Shown here piece after piece: positions 50,693-59,938 of a stretch of DNA of 64,000 bases. Positions within the stretch are counted from its first letter, which is position 1. Every line of letters starts with the position of its first letter. The stretch is taken from the NCBI GenBank assembly GCA_030149245.1, contig JASBRX010000015.1, forward strand, positions 56,265 to 120,264, given 5' to 3'. Made by a program: the position numbers and the translations under genes. Below the pieces are notes generated by a model, which did no database searches, had not been told where the DNA came from, and saw only the letters and a program-made list of their open reading frames with translations. Source of the stretch: Sphingomonas bacterium (GTDB taxonomy: Bacteria > Pseudomonadota > Alphaproteobacteria > Sphingomonadales > Sphingomonadaceae).

Positions 50693-52489
50693 TCACGCCG
50701 CCGTCCACATATCCGCCGACATCGACCGGACGACCCGGTGCTGCATCATATGGACCGGGCTGCGTCCGCCTTCGACTGTGAACTGCCCCGCCTGTTCGGC
50801 CAGATGCGTCACTTCGTTCACCAGGTCGCGCGCGGCGGCAGAGCTTTGCTCGACCATCGTGCTGGTCTGGCGGGTGGTCTGGTCCATCGTCCCGATCGCC
50901 GAGCTGACCTCGGTAATCGCGAACGACTGGGCGTGGTTGTCCTGCGCGATTCTGTCGAGCAGCGAATGCACCTCGCTGACATCGGTCGAAATATCGACCA
51001 GCGCGCTGTCCACCTTCTGCACCATCTCGACTGCGGAGACGATATCGGTCTGGGTCGCGGTGAGCTGATCCCGCGCGCGGCCCGCTTCTTCCTCGGCACG
51101 CATGGCAAGCGCGGAGACGAGGTCGGCGACGACGGCAAAGCCGCGTCCCGCTTCGCCGGCACGTCCGGCTTCGACCGCAGCGTTCATTGCAAGGACGCGG
51201 GTCTGGAAGGCGATCTTGTCCAGCCCCTCGATCACGCTGTCGATGCCCTTGGCGCTATCGGCGACGCGGCCCATCGCTGCCACCGCACCTTCGGCGACCG
51301 CGCGACCATTGGCGACGGTTCCGATCGCCCCATTGGCGCGCTCGACCGTCTGGCCGGCGGCGGCGGCGGTGGTCTTGAGCCGCTGGTCCATCTGGACGAT
51401 CGCGGCGGAGGTTTCCTCCAGGCTCGCGGCATTCGCCTCGGTCCGGCGGGCGAGATCTTCCGATGCTTCGGCGATCCGGCCCGACCCGGAATGGATCGAT
51501 GCGGTCGCCTCCATCACCGACGCGATCAGCCCGCGCAGGCTGGTCACCGCGGCATTGAAATTGGACTTCACCGCAGCATAATCGGCGGGGAAGTCGGCGT
51601 CGATCTGGGCGGTGAGATTGCCGCCAGCGAGTTCGGACAGCTGGGACGAGACGATCTCGACCACCATCTTCTGCTCGGCTTCGGCCTTGGCGGCCGCAGC
51701 GTCGGTCGCCTGCTTGGCGATGGCAGCGTCGCGGAAGACGAGCACGGCACGCGCCATGTCGCCGAGTTCGTCGCGACGATCGGCGCCATCGACATCGACA
51801 TCGTTGCGACCCGAGGCGAGCGTGCTCATCGTCCCGGTGAGCGCCGAGATCGGCGTGGCAATGGCGCGACTGAGCAGCCAGGCGAGACCGATGGCCAGAC
51901 CGATCAGCGCGATGCCGCCGACGATCAGCACCGTCGTTGCGGTATCCATCGCCGCTTCCTGCGTCGCCGTGCCCTGTTCGATCGTGGCCAGTTCGGCGTC
52001 GCGCACATCGCGCAACGGCAGTACGGCGGCGCTGACCAGCACCGCCTTGCCCGCCGCCTGCACTTCGGCCTGCGCGCCCGCCAGATCACCGCCATCGACG
52101 CGCTTGATCAGCCGGTCGCCCCATTTGGCGCGCCAGTCGAGCGTTTCCTTACGCGAGACCTGCACCGCTTCGATCAGCTTGGGATCGGTCAGTTCCGCCT
52201 CAAGCTCCGCCGACGCCTTGTCATAGTCGACGCGCCCTTCCTCATAGGATTTGAGGTAGGTCTTGTCGCCGGTGACGAGGTAGCCGCGCATCTGGCTGTT
52301 CTGCCGCAGCAATGCGGTTTCGAGCGCCAGCGCCTTGGCGTAGCGGCTCTGCGCCGCCGTGTTGGCGTCGGTGACCGAGCGGATCATCGAGATGTTCGAG
52401 AAGAACACCGCCATCATCACCGCAGCGGACGCGCAGATGATCAGGAACGACAGGCCCAGTTTGCGCGGGATCTTCAGGGACTTCAGCAT
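50693..52489 (-). CDS. Methyl-accepting chemotaxis protein
   Basis: The 598-residue receptor has an N-terminal transmembrane helix ([20 protein letters not shown]), a helical periplasmic sensor of the CHASE3/four-helix type (about residues 35-185), a second membrane helix ([21 protein letters not shown]), one or two HAMP segments, and a C-terminal signalling coiled coil. The highly conserved tip is [45 protein letters not shown], close to the usual [30 protein letters not shown]. It would report an unknown signal to CheA. No che genes are nearby. It follows the TonB receptor gene on the same strand with a hairpin between them. Confidence 0.9.
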   Translation of the reverse strand: [598 protein letters not shown]

Positions 52490-52527
52490 GAATGTGCTTC
52501 CGGCTCAATGAAACTGTAGAATGGGTT

Positions 52528-52555
52528 GCTGCCGGGACGCGCACGCCCCGGCAGC
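52528..52555 (-). terminator. Hairpin after the second TonB receptor gene
   Basis: GCTGCCGGG (52528-52536) and CCCGGCAGC (52547-52555) form a nine-base stem with a ten-base loop just after the receptor stop. No T tract follows, so termination strength is uncertain. Confidence 0.45.
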
Positions 52556-52562
52556 TGTTGGA

Positions 52563-55058
52563 TCAGAAGGAGAAGCGGACCGATCCCGCCACGGTGCGCC
52601 CGTTGAGCGCCCGCGCGGTCACGATGCCGGTCGCCGGGATCGCCGGCTGGTTGACGTCGGTCAGCGCCAGCGTGTCGAACAGGTTGTTCGCGGTCACGCT
52701 CAGCTGGACATTTTCGGTCAATCGCACCTGCGCAAAGCCGTTGACCAACGTATAGCCCGGCAGGCGCAGCTGGTTGGTATCCTGCGCGAAGCTGCCGGTG
52801 GTGCCGACGATATTGGCACCGACGGTGAAGCGCTTGTCCTCATATTGCGCGGTGGTCTGATAGATCAGATCCGGCTGGTGACGCGGCGTGTTGCCGACCG
52901 CCGCCGGGTTGAACTGGTCCTTGGCGATTTCCGCCTTGGTCCAGGTCGCGCCAGCCGTGATGCTGAACGGGCCATATTGATAGCCACCCTCGAACTCGAG
53001 CCCATAGGCTTCATAAGTGCGATAGATGCGCTCGACCTGGGTGACACCGGCAGCGCTGGTGTTGATCTGCATGTTGCGCTCGTCGGTGCTGGCCCAGAAC
53101 CCGGTGAGGTTGAGGGTCAGGTTCGACTTGCGGAACTTCACGCCACCTTCGGCCTGCTTGACCAGGTCATAGCCATCAGCCTGATCGAACAACCCACCGC
53201 TGATCGGGTCATAGGCGGGGGTGAACAGCGGACCCGTTGCCGCACCGCGGCCACCACGGCTGTAGCGCGCGAACACGGCCATTTCCTCGGCCACGCGATA
53301 GTTCACGCCCGCCGTGTAGCTGACATAGTCATAATCGAAATCGACGGGGGCCGGGGCGGTCAGCGGGATGAAGCCCGCGCGCGTTTCGGCCGGGGTGATG
53401 GTGCCATCGCCATTGACGTCGAACGGAACGATCGGGGTGCGCCCGCCGCCCAGCTCGCCGCCATAGATCGACCCCTGCGCCTTGCCGCTGTTGAAGCGGA
53501 TGCTGCCGCCGATTGCGACCTTGCCGATGTGGAAGTTGACCGAGCCATAGGGCGCGTTGGTATCGAACTCGACATCGAACTTGCGGCGATAGCCGGTGGT
53601 GACGAGTGCGGCGCTATAGGCGAACACGCCATTGTCGGTCTGCGGAATCCCGCCTGCGGTGCGGATGTTCACCAACGCGGCCGAGCCCTCACCATGCACG
53701 TCGCTGATCACCGAGGTGAACAGCCAGTCGGTGTTGACCGACTGACGCGACTTGTAGAAGCCGGCGGTGAAGGTCAGCTTGCCGCCCGCGACATCCCATA
53801 CGCGGCTGGCGCGGATGTCGTTGGTCATGTTGTCGAGGCTGTTGACCTGGATGTTCATCAGCAGCGACGCCGCGAGCAGGCCATTGCCGTTGACGGTCAG
53901 CGGGTTGATCGCCTGGCCGGCATTGGGGCCGGTGGCATAGCTGAGCGTCGCGCCGGGACCACCCAGCGACGGGGCCAGGCCAGCCGCCGGTGCGATCGTC
54001 AGCGGGAAGTTCTGCAGCATCTGGCCCGAGATGTCGGCGAAGCGGAAGCGCTCCGTGATCGTCCAGCCCGCGACATCGATCTGCGATTCAAGGCCGACCG
54101 CCTTGACCACCGGGTTGACGCCATCGCGCATGTCGAAGCTGCGCACCTGGTTGGTGCCGTCGCGCGTCACCTGCGTCGGGATGTTGGCCGACAGCATCGT
54201 GTCGTGGCGAATGTCGAAATTCGCGACATTGGTATAAACGGGATTGTCGTTGGTCCCGGTCACGCGCAGCGGCGAGAAATAATAGGCCGGGGTGCGATCG
54301 TCGAGATACTTGCCGTGCAGGCGGATATAGCCGTTGGGCAGTTCCTTGGTAATATTGGCCTTGAACTGGCCGCCGCGATGGCCCGAATAGCCGGTCGCGC
54401 GCGCACCTTCGCCCTCACGGTAGAAGCCGCCGACCTGATAGCGCAGCGTGTCGCTGAGGCGGCCGCCATAGTCGAAATCGATGCGATAAAGCTCTTCGCC
54501 GATACCGGTGGTCGCCGAGATCGCACCGCCCTCTTCCTCACCCGTCTTGGTGATGAAGTTGATGACCCCGCCGGGCGCGTTCGATGCAAAGGTCGAGGAC
54601 GACCCGCCACGGATCGCTTCGACCGCCTTCAGGTTGGCATCGACACGCAGGAACATGTCCGCGCCGAGGAACGAGAAATCGCCGAATTCGAGAATCGGCA
54701 GGCCGTCTTCCTGGAACTGGAGATATTTCGAGCCGATCGACGCAAGCGGGAGGCCGCGGATCGTGTAGCTGTTGTTGGCAACGCCCGCGGACGCCTCGAC
54801 CCGGATGCCGGGAATGTTGCGCACGACCTGCGCGACCGAGGTCGCGTCGAGCTTTTCGATTTCCTCGCCGCGCAGCGCGCTGGTCGAGGTCGCCTGATCC
54901 AGACGGTCGCGCCCCTTGGCGACACCGGTCGAGAAGACTTCTTTTTTCGGCTCGGCGCTCTGCTGTGCCGTCGGCTCGGCCGGATCGGCATCGCGCGCCT
55001 GCGCCGGCGCGATCAGTGCCAGCGGCGCAACGGCCAGAAGGAGGAGATATTTGGTCAT
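52563..55058 (-). CDS. TonB-dependent receptor with EF-hand-like loop
   Basis: The 831-residue outer-membrane protein has a signal peptide (MTKYLLLLAVAPLALIAPAQA), a short linker with EVFSTGVAKGRDRLDQATS, a plug domain (IEKLDATSVAQVVRNIPGIRVEASAGVANNSYTIRGL to SNAPGGVINFITKTG) and a barrel ending TVAGSVRFSF. Residues 547-558 (DVNGDGTITPAE) match the calcium-binding EF-hand loop pattern D-x-N-x-D-G-x-I-x-x-x-E and lie in a probable extracellular loop. It resembles carbohydrate- or siderophore-type receptors, but the ligand is not indicated: no transport or regulatory genes are adjacent and no shared operator precedes it. Confidence 0.88.
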   Translation of the reverse strand: MTKYLLLLAVAPLALIAPAQARDADPAEPTAQQSAEPKKEVFSTGVAKGRDRLDQATSTSALRGEEIEKLDATSVAQVVRNIPGIRVEASAGVANNSYTIRGLPLASIGSKYLQFQEDGLPILEFGDFSFLGADMFLRVDANLKAVEAIRGGSSSTFASNAPGGVINFITKTGEEEGGAISATTGIGEELYRIDFDYGGRLSDTLRYQVGGFYREGEGARATGYSGHRGGQFKANITKELPNGYIRLHGKYLDDRTPAYYFSPLRVTGTNDNPVYTNVANFDIRHDTMLSANIPTQVTRDGTNQVRSFDMRDGVNPVVKAVGLESQIDVAGWTITERFRFADISGQMLQNFPLTIAPAAGLAPSLGGPGATLSYATGPNAGQAINPLTVNGNGLLAASLLMNIQVNSLDNMTNDIRASRVWDVAGGKLTFTAGFYKSRQSVNTDWLFTSVISDVHGEGSAALVNIRTAGGIPQTDNGVFAYSAALVTTGYRRKFDVEFDTNAPYGSVNFHIGKVAIGGSIRFNSGKAQGSIYGGELGGGRTPIVPFDVNGDGTITPAETRAGFIPLTAPAPVDFDYDYVSYTAGVNYRVAEEMAVFARYSRGGRGAATGPLFTPAYDPISGGLFDQADGYDLVKQAEGGVKFRKSNLTLNLTGFWASTDERNMQINTSAAGVTQVERIYRTYEAYGLEFEGGYQYGPFSITAGATWTKAEIAKDQFNPAAVGNTPRHQPDLIYQTTAQYEDKRFTVGANIVGTTGSFAQDTNQLRLPGYTLVNGFAQVRLTENVQLSVTANNLFDTLALTDVNQPAIPATGIVTARALNGRTVAGSVRFSF

Positions 55059-55361
55059 TTGTGCGTGCCCACCCTAGATTTCGGTGCCTGAGCCTTCTGC
55101 CCTGGCGGTTCCCATGTTCGCGCCAGTCCGCAGAAACACGGTCACGGCGTCGGGCTTATGATAGGAAGGGGGCGGGGCTTCGGTTTTCGCCGAACAAGAA
55201 TCTTTCAGGCGCAACCCGCGGGCAGAAGCCGTCGATCATGGCAAAGGGCACCGCGGAAACCCGCGCACGATGCGCTCGCGGATTGGTCAAAAAAGGGGGC
55301 GGCAAAGCACCTGCTTCGCCGCCCCCTTGCAACTGCCAACGGTGCGATCCCGCGCGGGACT
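55059..55361. other. Intergenic stretch without a gene
   Basis: This 303-bp gap lies between the start of the TonB receptor gene and the 3' end of dxs. It holds the dxs terminator (55289-55326) and must contain the receptor promoter, but I could not identify clear -35 and -10 boxes. Open frames here have no recognisable content. Confidence 0.7.
55289..55326 (-). terminator. Rho-independent terminator of dxs
   Basis: The arms GGGGGCGGCAAAGCA (55295-55309) and TGCTTCGCCGCCCCC (55312-55326) pair with one mismatch. On the minus strand the stem is followed by six T residues (AAAAAA at 55289-55294). It lies 36 bp after the dxs stop. Confidence 0.85.
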
Positions 55362-57281
55362 TCAGGCGATCGCGCCGACCTCCGCTTCGTTCCAGCGCAG
55401 CGCTTTCAGCACCGTCTCGACGATATGCGGTGCGTTCAGCCCCGCCTCGTCATATTGCAGTTCGGGCTTGTCCTGATCCTGGAAGCGATCAGGCAAGCGC
55501 ATCGTGCGCAGCTTCAGCCCCGCATCGATCAGCCCTTCGTCGCTCGCCATGGTCAGCACGTGCGCGCCGAGACCGCCGACGGCATTCTCCTCGATCGTCA
55601 CCGCGACTTCATGCGTGGTGAGCAGACGGCGGATCAGCGCTTCGTCGAGCGGCTTGGCAAAGCGCAGATCGGCGACCGTGGCCGACAGGCCCTTCGCCTC
55701 CAGCATGTCGGCGGCCTTGAGCGCTTCGGCGAGGCGCGTGCCGAGCGACAGGATCGCGATCGTCTTGCCCTCGCGCACGATGCGGCCCTTGCCGATTTCC
55801 AGCACCTGCGGCTCGGCGGGCATCGCGACGCCGACGCCATTGCCGCGCGGGTAGCGCACCGCAATCGGCCCGGCATCATATTCCGCCGCAGTCTTGGTCA
55901 TATGCGCCAACTCCGCCTCATCGGCGGCGGCCATCACCACGAAATTGGGCAGCGAGGCGAGATAGGTGACGTCGAAGCTTCCGGCATGGGTGCAGCCATC
56001 GGCACCGACCAGCCCCGCGCGGTCGATCGCGAACCGCACCGGCAGATTCTGGATCGCCACGTCGTGGACGACCTGATCATAGGCGCGCTGCAGGAAGGTC
56101 GAGTAGATCGCGCAGAATGGGCGCATGCCCTGCGCCGCGAGGCCGGCGGCGAAGGTCACCGCATGCTGCTCGGCGATACCGACATCGAAGCTGCGTTCCG
56201 GGTGCGCCTTGGCGAATTTGTCGACGCCGGTGCCGCCGGGCATCGCTGCGGTGATCGCACAGATGCGCGGATCGGTGTCGGCGAGCTTGGCGAGCGTTTC
56301 GCCGAACACATTCTGATAGGCTGGCGGTCCCGGCGGCGCCTTCGCCTGCGCGCCCGTGATCACGTCGAATTTCTGCACGCCGTGATATTTGTCCGCCGCC
56401 GCTTCGGCCGGGGCATAGCCCTTGCCCTTTTGCGTGACGACATGGAGCAGCACCGGGCCTTCCTTGGCGTCGCGAATATTCTCCAGCACCGGGATCAGAT
56501 GGTCGAGATTGTGACCGTCGATCGGGCCGACATAATAAAAGCCCAGTTCCTCGAACAAGGTACCGCCGGTCGCCATGCCGCGGGCATATTCCTCGGCCTT
56601 CGACGCCGCGCTGGTGAGGCGGCGCGAAATCTTTCCGGTGATCTTCTTGGCGAGGTTGCGCAGCCCAAGATATTCGGAACTGGAGACGACGCGGGCGAGA
56701 TACGCCGACAGCCCGCCCACCGGCGGCGCAATCGACATGTCATTGTCGTTGAGGATCACGATCAGGCGATTGCCGGCCTGTTCGGCGTTATTCATCGCCT
56801 CATAGGCCATGCCTGCGCTCATCGCGCCGTCGCCGATCACTGCGATGCCCTTGCCGGGGGTGCCGGCCAGCTTGTTCGCAATTGCAAAGCCGAGCGCTGC
56901 CGAGATCGAGGTCGAGCTGTGTGCCGCGCCGAACGGGTCATATTCGCTCTCGGCGCGCTTGGTGAAGCCCGACAGGCCCCCGGCCATGCGGAGCGTGCGG
57001 ATGCGGTCGCGGCGCCCGGTCAGGATCTTGTGCGGGTAGCATTGATGCCCGACGTCCCACACCAGCCGGTCGTCGGGTGTGTTGAATACGTAGTGAATCG
57101 CGACGGTCAGTTCGACTACGCCAAGCCCCGAGCCGAGATGGCCGCCGGTGGTGCCGACCGCGCTGATCGTTTCGGCACGCAGTTCGTCCGCAAGCTGGCG
57201 GAGCTGCGACGGCGCGAGCTTGCGCAGGTCGTGGGGCGTGTCGACCGTATCGAGCAACGGCGTCGTGGGAAGTTCAGACAT
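55362..57281 (-). CDS. dxs: 1-deoxy-D-xylulose-5-phosphate synthase
   Basis: The 639-residue thiamine-diphosphate enzyme condenses pyruvate and glyceraldehyde 3-phosphate in the first step of the MEP isoprenoid pathway, which also feeds carotenoids. Motifs include [45 protein letters not shown], the ThDP site [21 protein letters not shown] and [15 protein letters not shown], and the transketolase Pyr domain [25 protein letters not shown]. Length and motif order are standard. The ATG at 57281 gives [22 protein letters not shown], the usual family start. It is not part of the sugar locus despite the word xylulose in its name. Confidence 0.96.
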   Translation of the reverse strand: MSELPTTPLLDTVDTPHDLRKLAPSQLRQLADELRAETISAVGTTGGHLGSGLGVVELTVAIHYVFNTPDDRLVWDVGHQCYPHKILTGRRDRIRTLRMAGGLSGFTKRAESEYDPFGAAHSSTSISAALGFAIANKLAGTPGKGIAVIGDGAMSAGMAYEAMNNAEQAGNRLIVILNDNDMSIAPPVGGLSAYLARVVSSSEYLGLRNLAKKITGKISRRLTSAASKAEEYARGMATGGTLFEELGFYYVGPIDGHNLDHLIPVLENIRDAKEGPVLLHVVTQKGKGYAPAEAAADKYHGVQKFDVITGAQAKAPPGPPAYQNVFGETLAKLADTDPRICAITAAMPGGTGVDKFAKAHPERSFDVGIAEQHAVTFAAGLAAQGMRPFCAIYSTFLQRAYDQVVHDVAIQNLPVRFAIDRAGLVGADGCTHAGSFDVTYLASLPNFVVMAAADEAELAHMTKTAAEYDAGPIAVRYPRGNGVGVAMPAEPQVLEIGKGRIVREGKTIAILSLGTRLAEALKAADMLEAKGLSATVADLRFAKPLDEALIRRLLTTHEVAVTIEENAVGGLGAHVLTMASDEGLIDAGLKLRTMRLPDRFQDQDKPELQYDEAGLNAPHIVETVLKALRWNEAEVGAIA

Positions 57282-57392
57282 TCGACCGCATTTACTCCAG
57301 CGCGTTGAACCTGTCCAACGCCTGACACCGCTGGCTATGAACAGTCATGAGCAAAAGCTGAGCGATGGGTGAAAAATGGCGGTGACGCAGCG

Positions 57393-58376
57393 TCAATCGC
57401 GGCCAAGCGCCTCGACCGCAGCCACCGCCGCATCGAAGCGTGCGTCCCAGTCGCCACAAATTGCGATCCAGCGCACCCCGGCCTCGTCGAGCACATCGCG
57501 GCACAGGCTTGCGAACCGCCCCCGACTCGCATCGGTGCCATAGATGCGCGTGCCGTCGTCGATCCACGCGACATCGGGTTCGAGTAGCAGGTAAAGATCG
57601 GCGCGCGGGTGCTGCATCAAACCAGCGGGTGCGTCGCCCAGCATCATCCGCGCCCAGGCCGCCGTCATCAGCGCGTCGGTATCGGCGAACAAATAGCGCG
57701 TCGCCCAGCGCTTCCACGCCGCGATCGTCGCGCTCTGCGCTGCGCCGATCAGGGTCAGGTCGGCCGCATCCATCTCGACGCCATGCACCTCGGCCTGCGC
57801 GCGGCCATATTCGGGAACCCAGACGGTGCCGAGGTGGCGCGCCAGCCGCTCGGCCAGCACGGACTTGCCGGTACTCTCGACGCCGTGCAGCACGATCGTG
57901 CGGGTGTAGTGCGCGCGCACCGGGCCGGGGAGAAAGGCCGCATGCGCCCAGGGATCGGCGCGCACCGCGCTGCCCGACAGGCCGCCAATGCCGTCGGGAT
58001 CGGCCGCCGTGATCCGCCCGCCGAGCGGCACGAACAGCCCGCCAACCTCTTCGGCGAGGCGCTTGCCATAATCCTCTCCCGCAAAGAGCAGGTCGATCGG
58101 CTCCGGGTGCGCGTCCCGAACGATGCCGCGCCAGATCGGCCAGAAATCGGGGCTGTCTTCGGGCGCCTGCGGCACCGGCGCGCCGTGGCCGATCACCTCG
58201 CAATCGGGCAGCAGCTCGCGCATCCAGGCCAGCCGCATTTCGCCCGGGATCGGATCGTCGGGCAGCCAGCACACCAGCACCGTCAGCCGGTCGCACATCG
58301 CCCGCGCCGCGCGCGCCAGCGTCAGATGCCCGGCATGCGGCGGCATGAACTTGCCGAGCAGGAAGCCGCGCTTCAC
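57393..58376 (-). CDS. nadR: NadR-like bifunctional NMN adenylyltransferase/nicotinamide riboside kinase
   Basis: The 327-residue protein has an N-terminal nucleotidyltransferase domain, RGFLLGKFMPPHAGHLTLARAARAMCDRL, with the GxFxPxHxGH ATP site, and GGLSGSAVRADPWAHAAFLPGPVRAHY as the second site. From about residue 160 a P-loop kinase domain follows (TIVLHGVESTGKSVLAERLA, WVPEYGRAQAE). This is the layout of E. coli NadR without its DNA-binding domain. It would phosphorylate nicotinamide riboside and adenylate NMN to give NAD. The GTG start overlaps the pnuC stop by four bases, consistent with transport and trapping of the riboside by kinase. Confidence 0.88.
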   Translation of the reverse strand: MKRGFLLGKFMPPHAGHLTLARAARAMCDRLTVLVCWLPDDPIPGEMRLAWMRELLPDCEVIGHGAPVPQAPEDSPDFWPIWRGIVRDAHPEPIDLLFAGEDYGKRLAEEVGGLFVPLGGRITAADPDGIGGLSGSAVRADPWAHAAFLPGPVRAHYTRTIVLHGVESTGKSVLAERLARHLGTVWVPEYGRAQAEVHGVEMDAADLTLIGAAQSATIAAWKRWATRYLFADTDALMTAAWARMMLGDAPAGLMQHPRADLYLLLEPDVAWIDDGTRIYGTDASRGRFASLCRDVLDEAGVRWIAICGDWDARFDAAVAAVEALGRD

Positions 58377-58936
58377 CGCGCCGCCCCGAGCTTCGAGTGC
58401 CACGCGAACAGCCCCCATACCGCCATGCCGAGGAAGATCGCGTATAGGATTGCCGTTGGATAGAGCCCCCGGCTCCAGAACAGCCCGACCGCGAGAATGT
58501 CGACCGCGATCCACAGCAGCCAGCTTTCGACGCGGCGCTGCGACTGCAGGATCTGTGCGGCGACGCTCATCCCCGCCACTGCTGCATCGGCATAGGGTAC
58601 GGCGGCATCGGTGTAGCGCGCCATCGCTGCACCCCAGGCGATGCTTGCCGCAGCCGTGCCGATAATCCAGACGACTCGCGCGGGATAATCGAGCAGGCGC
58701 ACGGCTACCCCGTCGGCCACCCGGTCGCTGCGGCTCCAGTTCCACCAGCCATAGAGCTGGATGACGAGGAAAAAGATTTGCAGCAGCGCATCGCTGTACA
58801 GCTTAGCATCGGCGAACACGAAGAAGTAGAGCGCAACCATCGCGATGCCGAACGGGTAGTTCCACAGGCTGCGCCGCGCCACCAGCGCGACATTGATCAG
58901 CCCCAGCGCCGCCGCGGCGAGCTCGACCGGGTTCAA
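58373..58936 (-). CDS. pnuC: Nicotinamide riboside transporter PnuC
   Basis: The 187-residue membrane protein has about seven hydrophobic segments and the PnuC signatures RRSLWNYPFGIAMVALYFFVF, LQIFFLVIQLYGWWNWSRS and RRVESWLLWIAVDILAVGLF. It imports nicotinamide riboside by facilitated diffusion. The start is TTG at 58936, ten bases after the regulator's stop. It is followed directly by nadR, which supplies the kinase that traps the imported riboside. Confidence 0.9.
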   Translation of the reverse strand: MNPVELAAAALGLINVALVARRSLWNYPFGIAMVALYFFVFADAKLYSDALLQIFFLVIQLYGWWNWSRSDRVADGVAVRLLDYPARVVWIIGTAAASIAWGAAMARYTDAAVPYADAAVAGMSVAAQILQSQRRVESWLLWIAVDILAVGLFWSRGLYPTAILYAIFLGMAVWGLFAWHSKLGAAR

Positions 58937-58946
58937 CTTGGTGGCT

Positions 58947-59420
58947 TCAGTCGCAGTCGGCGCACTTGCCGCGCACCTCGATCACCGGGCGCACGGGCGA
59001 GAAGCCGGCGCCCTTGGCCGCCGAACGGACGGTGCGAGTGATCGAATCATCGTCGAGATGCGTGGTGTTCCCGCACGAATCGCACACCAGGAAGATGCAG
59101 TCATGCAGGCAGTCGGGATGCGCATTGGCCACATAGGCATTGGCGCTTTCGACCCGGCGCGCAAGGTTCGACGACACGAACAGGTCGAGGATGCGATAGA
59201 CGCTGTTCGCCGCGACACGCCGCCCTTCGCGCTTCGACACCGCCTCGGCGATATCATAGGCGGACGCAGGCTTGTCGAACCCGGCCAGCACCTCGAAGAT
59301 CGATGCACGCATCGTCGTCCATTGCTCGCCCGCCTTTTCGAGCGTTGCCTGTGCGGCGGCGGTCAGGTCGGACCCGTGATGCTCATGGTGCCGATGGTTT
59401 TCTGGCGTGTGCGCGTGCAT
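58947..59420 (-). CDS. zur: Fur-family regulator, Zur-like
   Basis: The 157-residue protein has a histidine-rich N-terminus (HAHTPENHRHHEHHG), a winged helix (KPASAYDIAEAVSKREGRRVAANSVYRILDLFVSSNLARRVE) and a dimerisation domain with HPDCLHDCIFLVCDSCGNTTHLDDD. Two CxxC pairs, VCDSC and KCADC at the C-terminus, would hold the structural zinc as in zinc-uptake regulators. Zur is more likely than Fur or PerR from these cysteines and the MerC neighbour, but metal specificity cannot be proved from sequence. It lies between the MerC gene and pnuC on the same strand. Confidence 0.8.
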   Translation of the reverse strand: MHAHTPENHRHHEHHGSDLTAAAQATLEKAGEQWTTMRASIFEVLAGFDKPASAYDIAEAVSKREGRRVAANSVYRILDLFVSSNLARRVESANAYVANAHPDCLHDCIFLVCDSCGNTTHLDDDSITRTVRSAAKGAGFSPVRPVIEVRGKCADCD

Positions 59421-59463
59421 AACGTGAATGTAGGCCCGCGCCGGGCAGCGGGCAAGCGCCGGA

Positions 59464-59847
59464 TCAGTAGGTCGCGCGGCGATTGAGATCGTGGCCGAGC
59501 GCGAGGATCGACACGCCGATCACCGTCCACACGATTTCCGGCCCGCCATGCTCCAGCGTCAGCGCGCCGGCCATGATGCCAAGGCCGAACGCCCCGACCG
59601 CCGCCGGCATCATATAGCCATGCTTGAGAATGCCGCGCCCGAGCGCGACAATCCCGAACAGGATCGCGAGCACCAGCCCGACTTCATGGACCAGCGGATG
59701 CATCATCGACCCCGCCGCCGAGGCAAGCGCGAGCAGCACCGTCGTCGCCAGGCAATGCGCCAGACACAGGCTCGACAGCCCGATCGCGACACGATCGAAG
59801 CGCAGGTCGACCTGTTCCCAGAATCGGGGGGCGAGTGTCGGATGCAT
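59464..59847 (-). CDS. MerC-domain membrane protein
   Basis: The 127-residue protein has four hydrophobic segments and the MerC signature LRFDRVAIGLSSLCLAHCLATTVLLALAS, with a Cys-x3-Cys metal-handling pair (CLAHC), then VHEVGLVLAILFGIVALGRGI and VGAFGLGIMAGALTL. MerC-type proteins carry mercury or, in zur neighbourhoods, probably zinc. The ATG at 59847 fits the family length; the upstream frame shows no similarity. It is the first gene of a minus-strand cluster MerC-zur-pnuC-nadR. A Zur-like sequence lies just upstream. Confidence 0.8.
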   Translation of the reverse strand: MHPTLAPRFWEQVDLRFDRVAIGLSSLCLAHCLATTVLLALASAAGSMMHPLVHEVGLVLAILFGIVALGRGILKHGYMMPAAVGAFGLGIMAGALTLEHGGPEIVWTVIGVSILALGHDLNRRATY

Positions 59848-59871
59848 GGGCGCGATATAAAGCGGGATCGG

Positions 59872-59890
59872 AAAAGTTACAACATCACAT
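59872..59890. promoter_or_regulatory. Weak Zur-box-like sequence
   Basis: The stretch AAAAGTTACAACATCACAT contains GTTA-C-AACAT, a partial match to Zur sites with a GTTATAACAT core. It lies 25 bp upstream of the MerC start and about 50 bp upstream of ctaA. The match is imperfect. Confidence 0.3.
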
Positions 59891-59938
59891 CCGCGCCAGA
59901 GACTGGCATTTATGGTCAACGGCGCATAGATTGCGGCC

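Noticed and set aside
52521..55091. 856-codon plus-strand open frame
   Set aside because: Antisense to the second TonB receptor along its whole length; no signal peptide or motif.
55158..57308. 716-codon plus-strand open frame opposite dxs
   Set aside because: Shadow of dxs, whose motifs are unambiguous.
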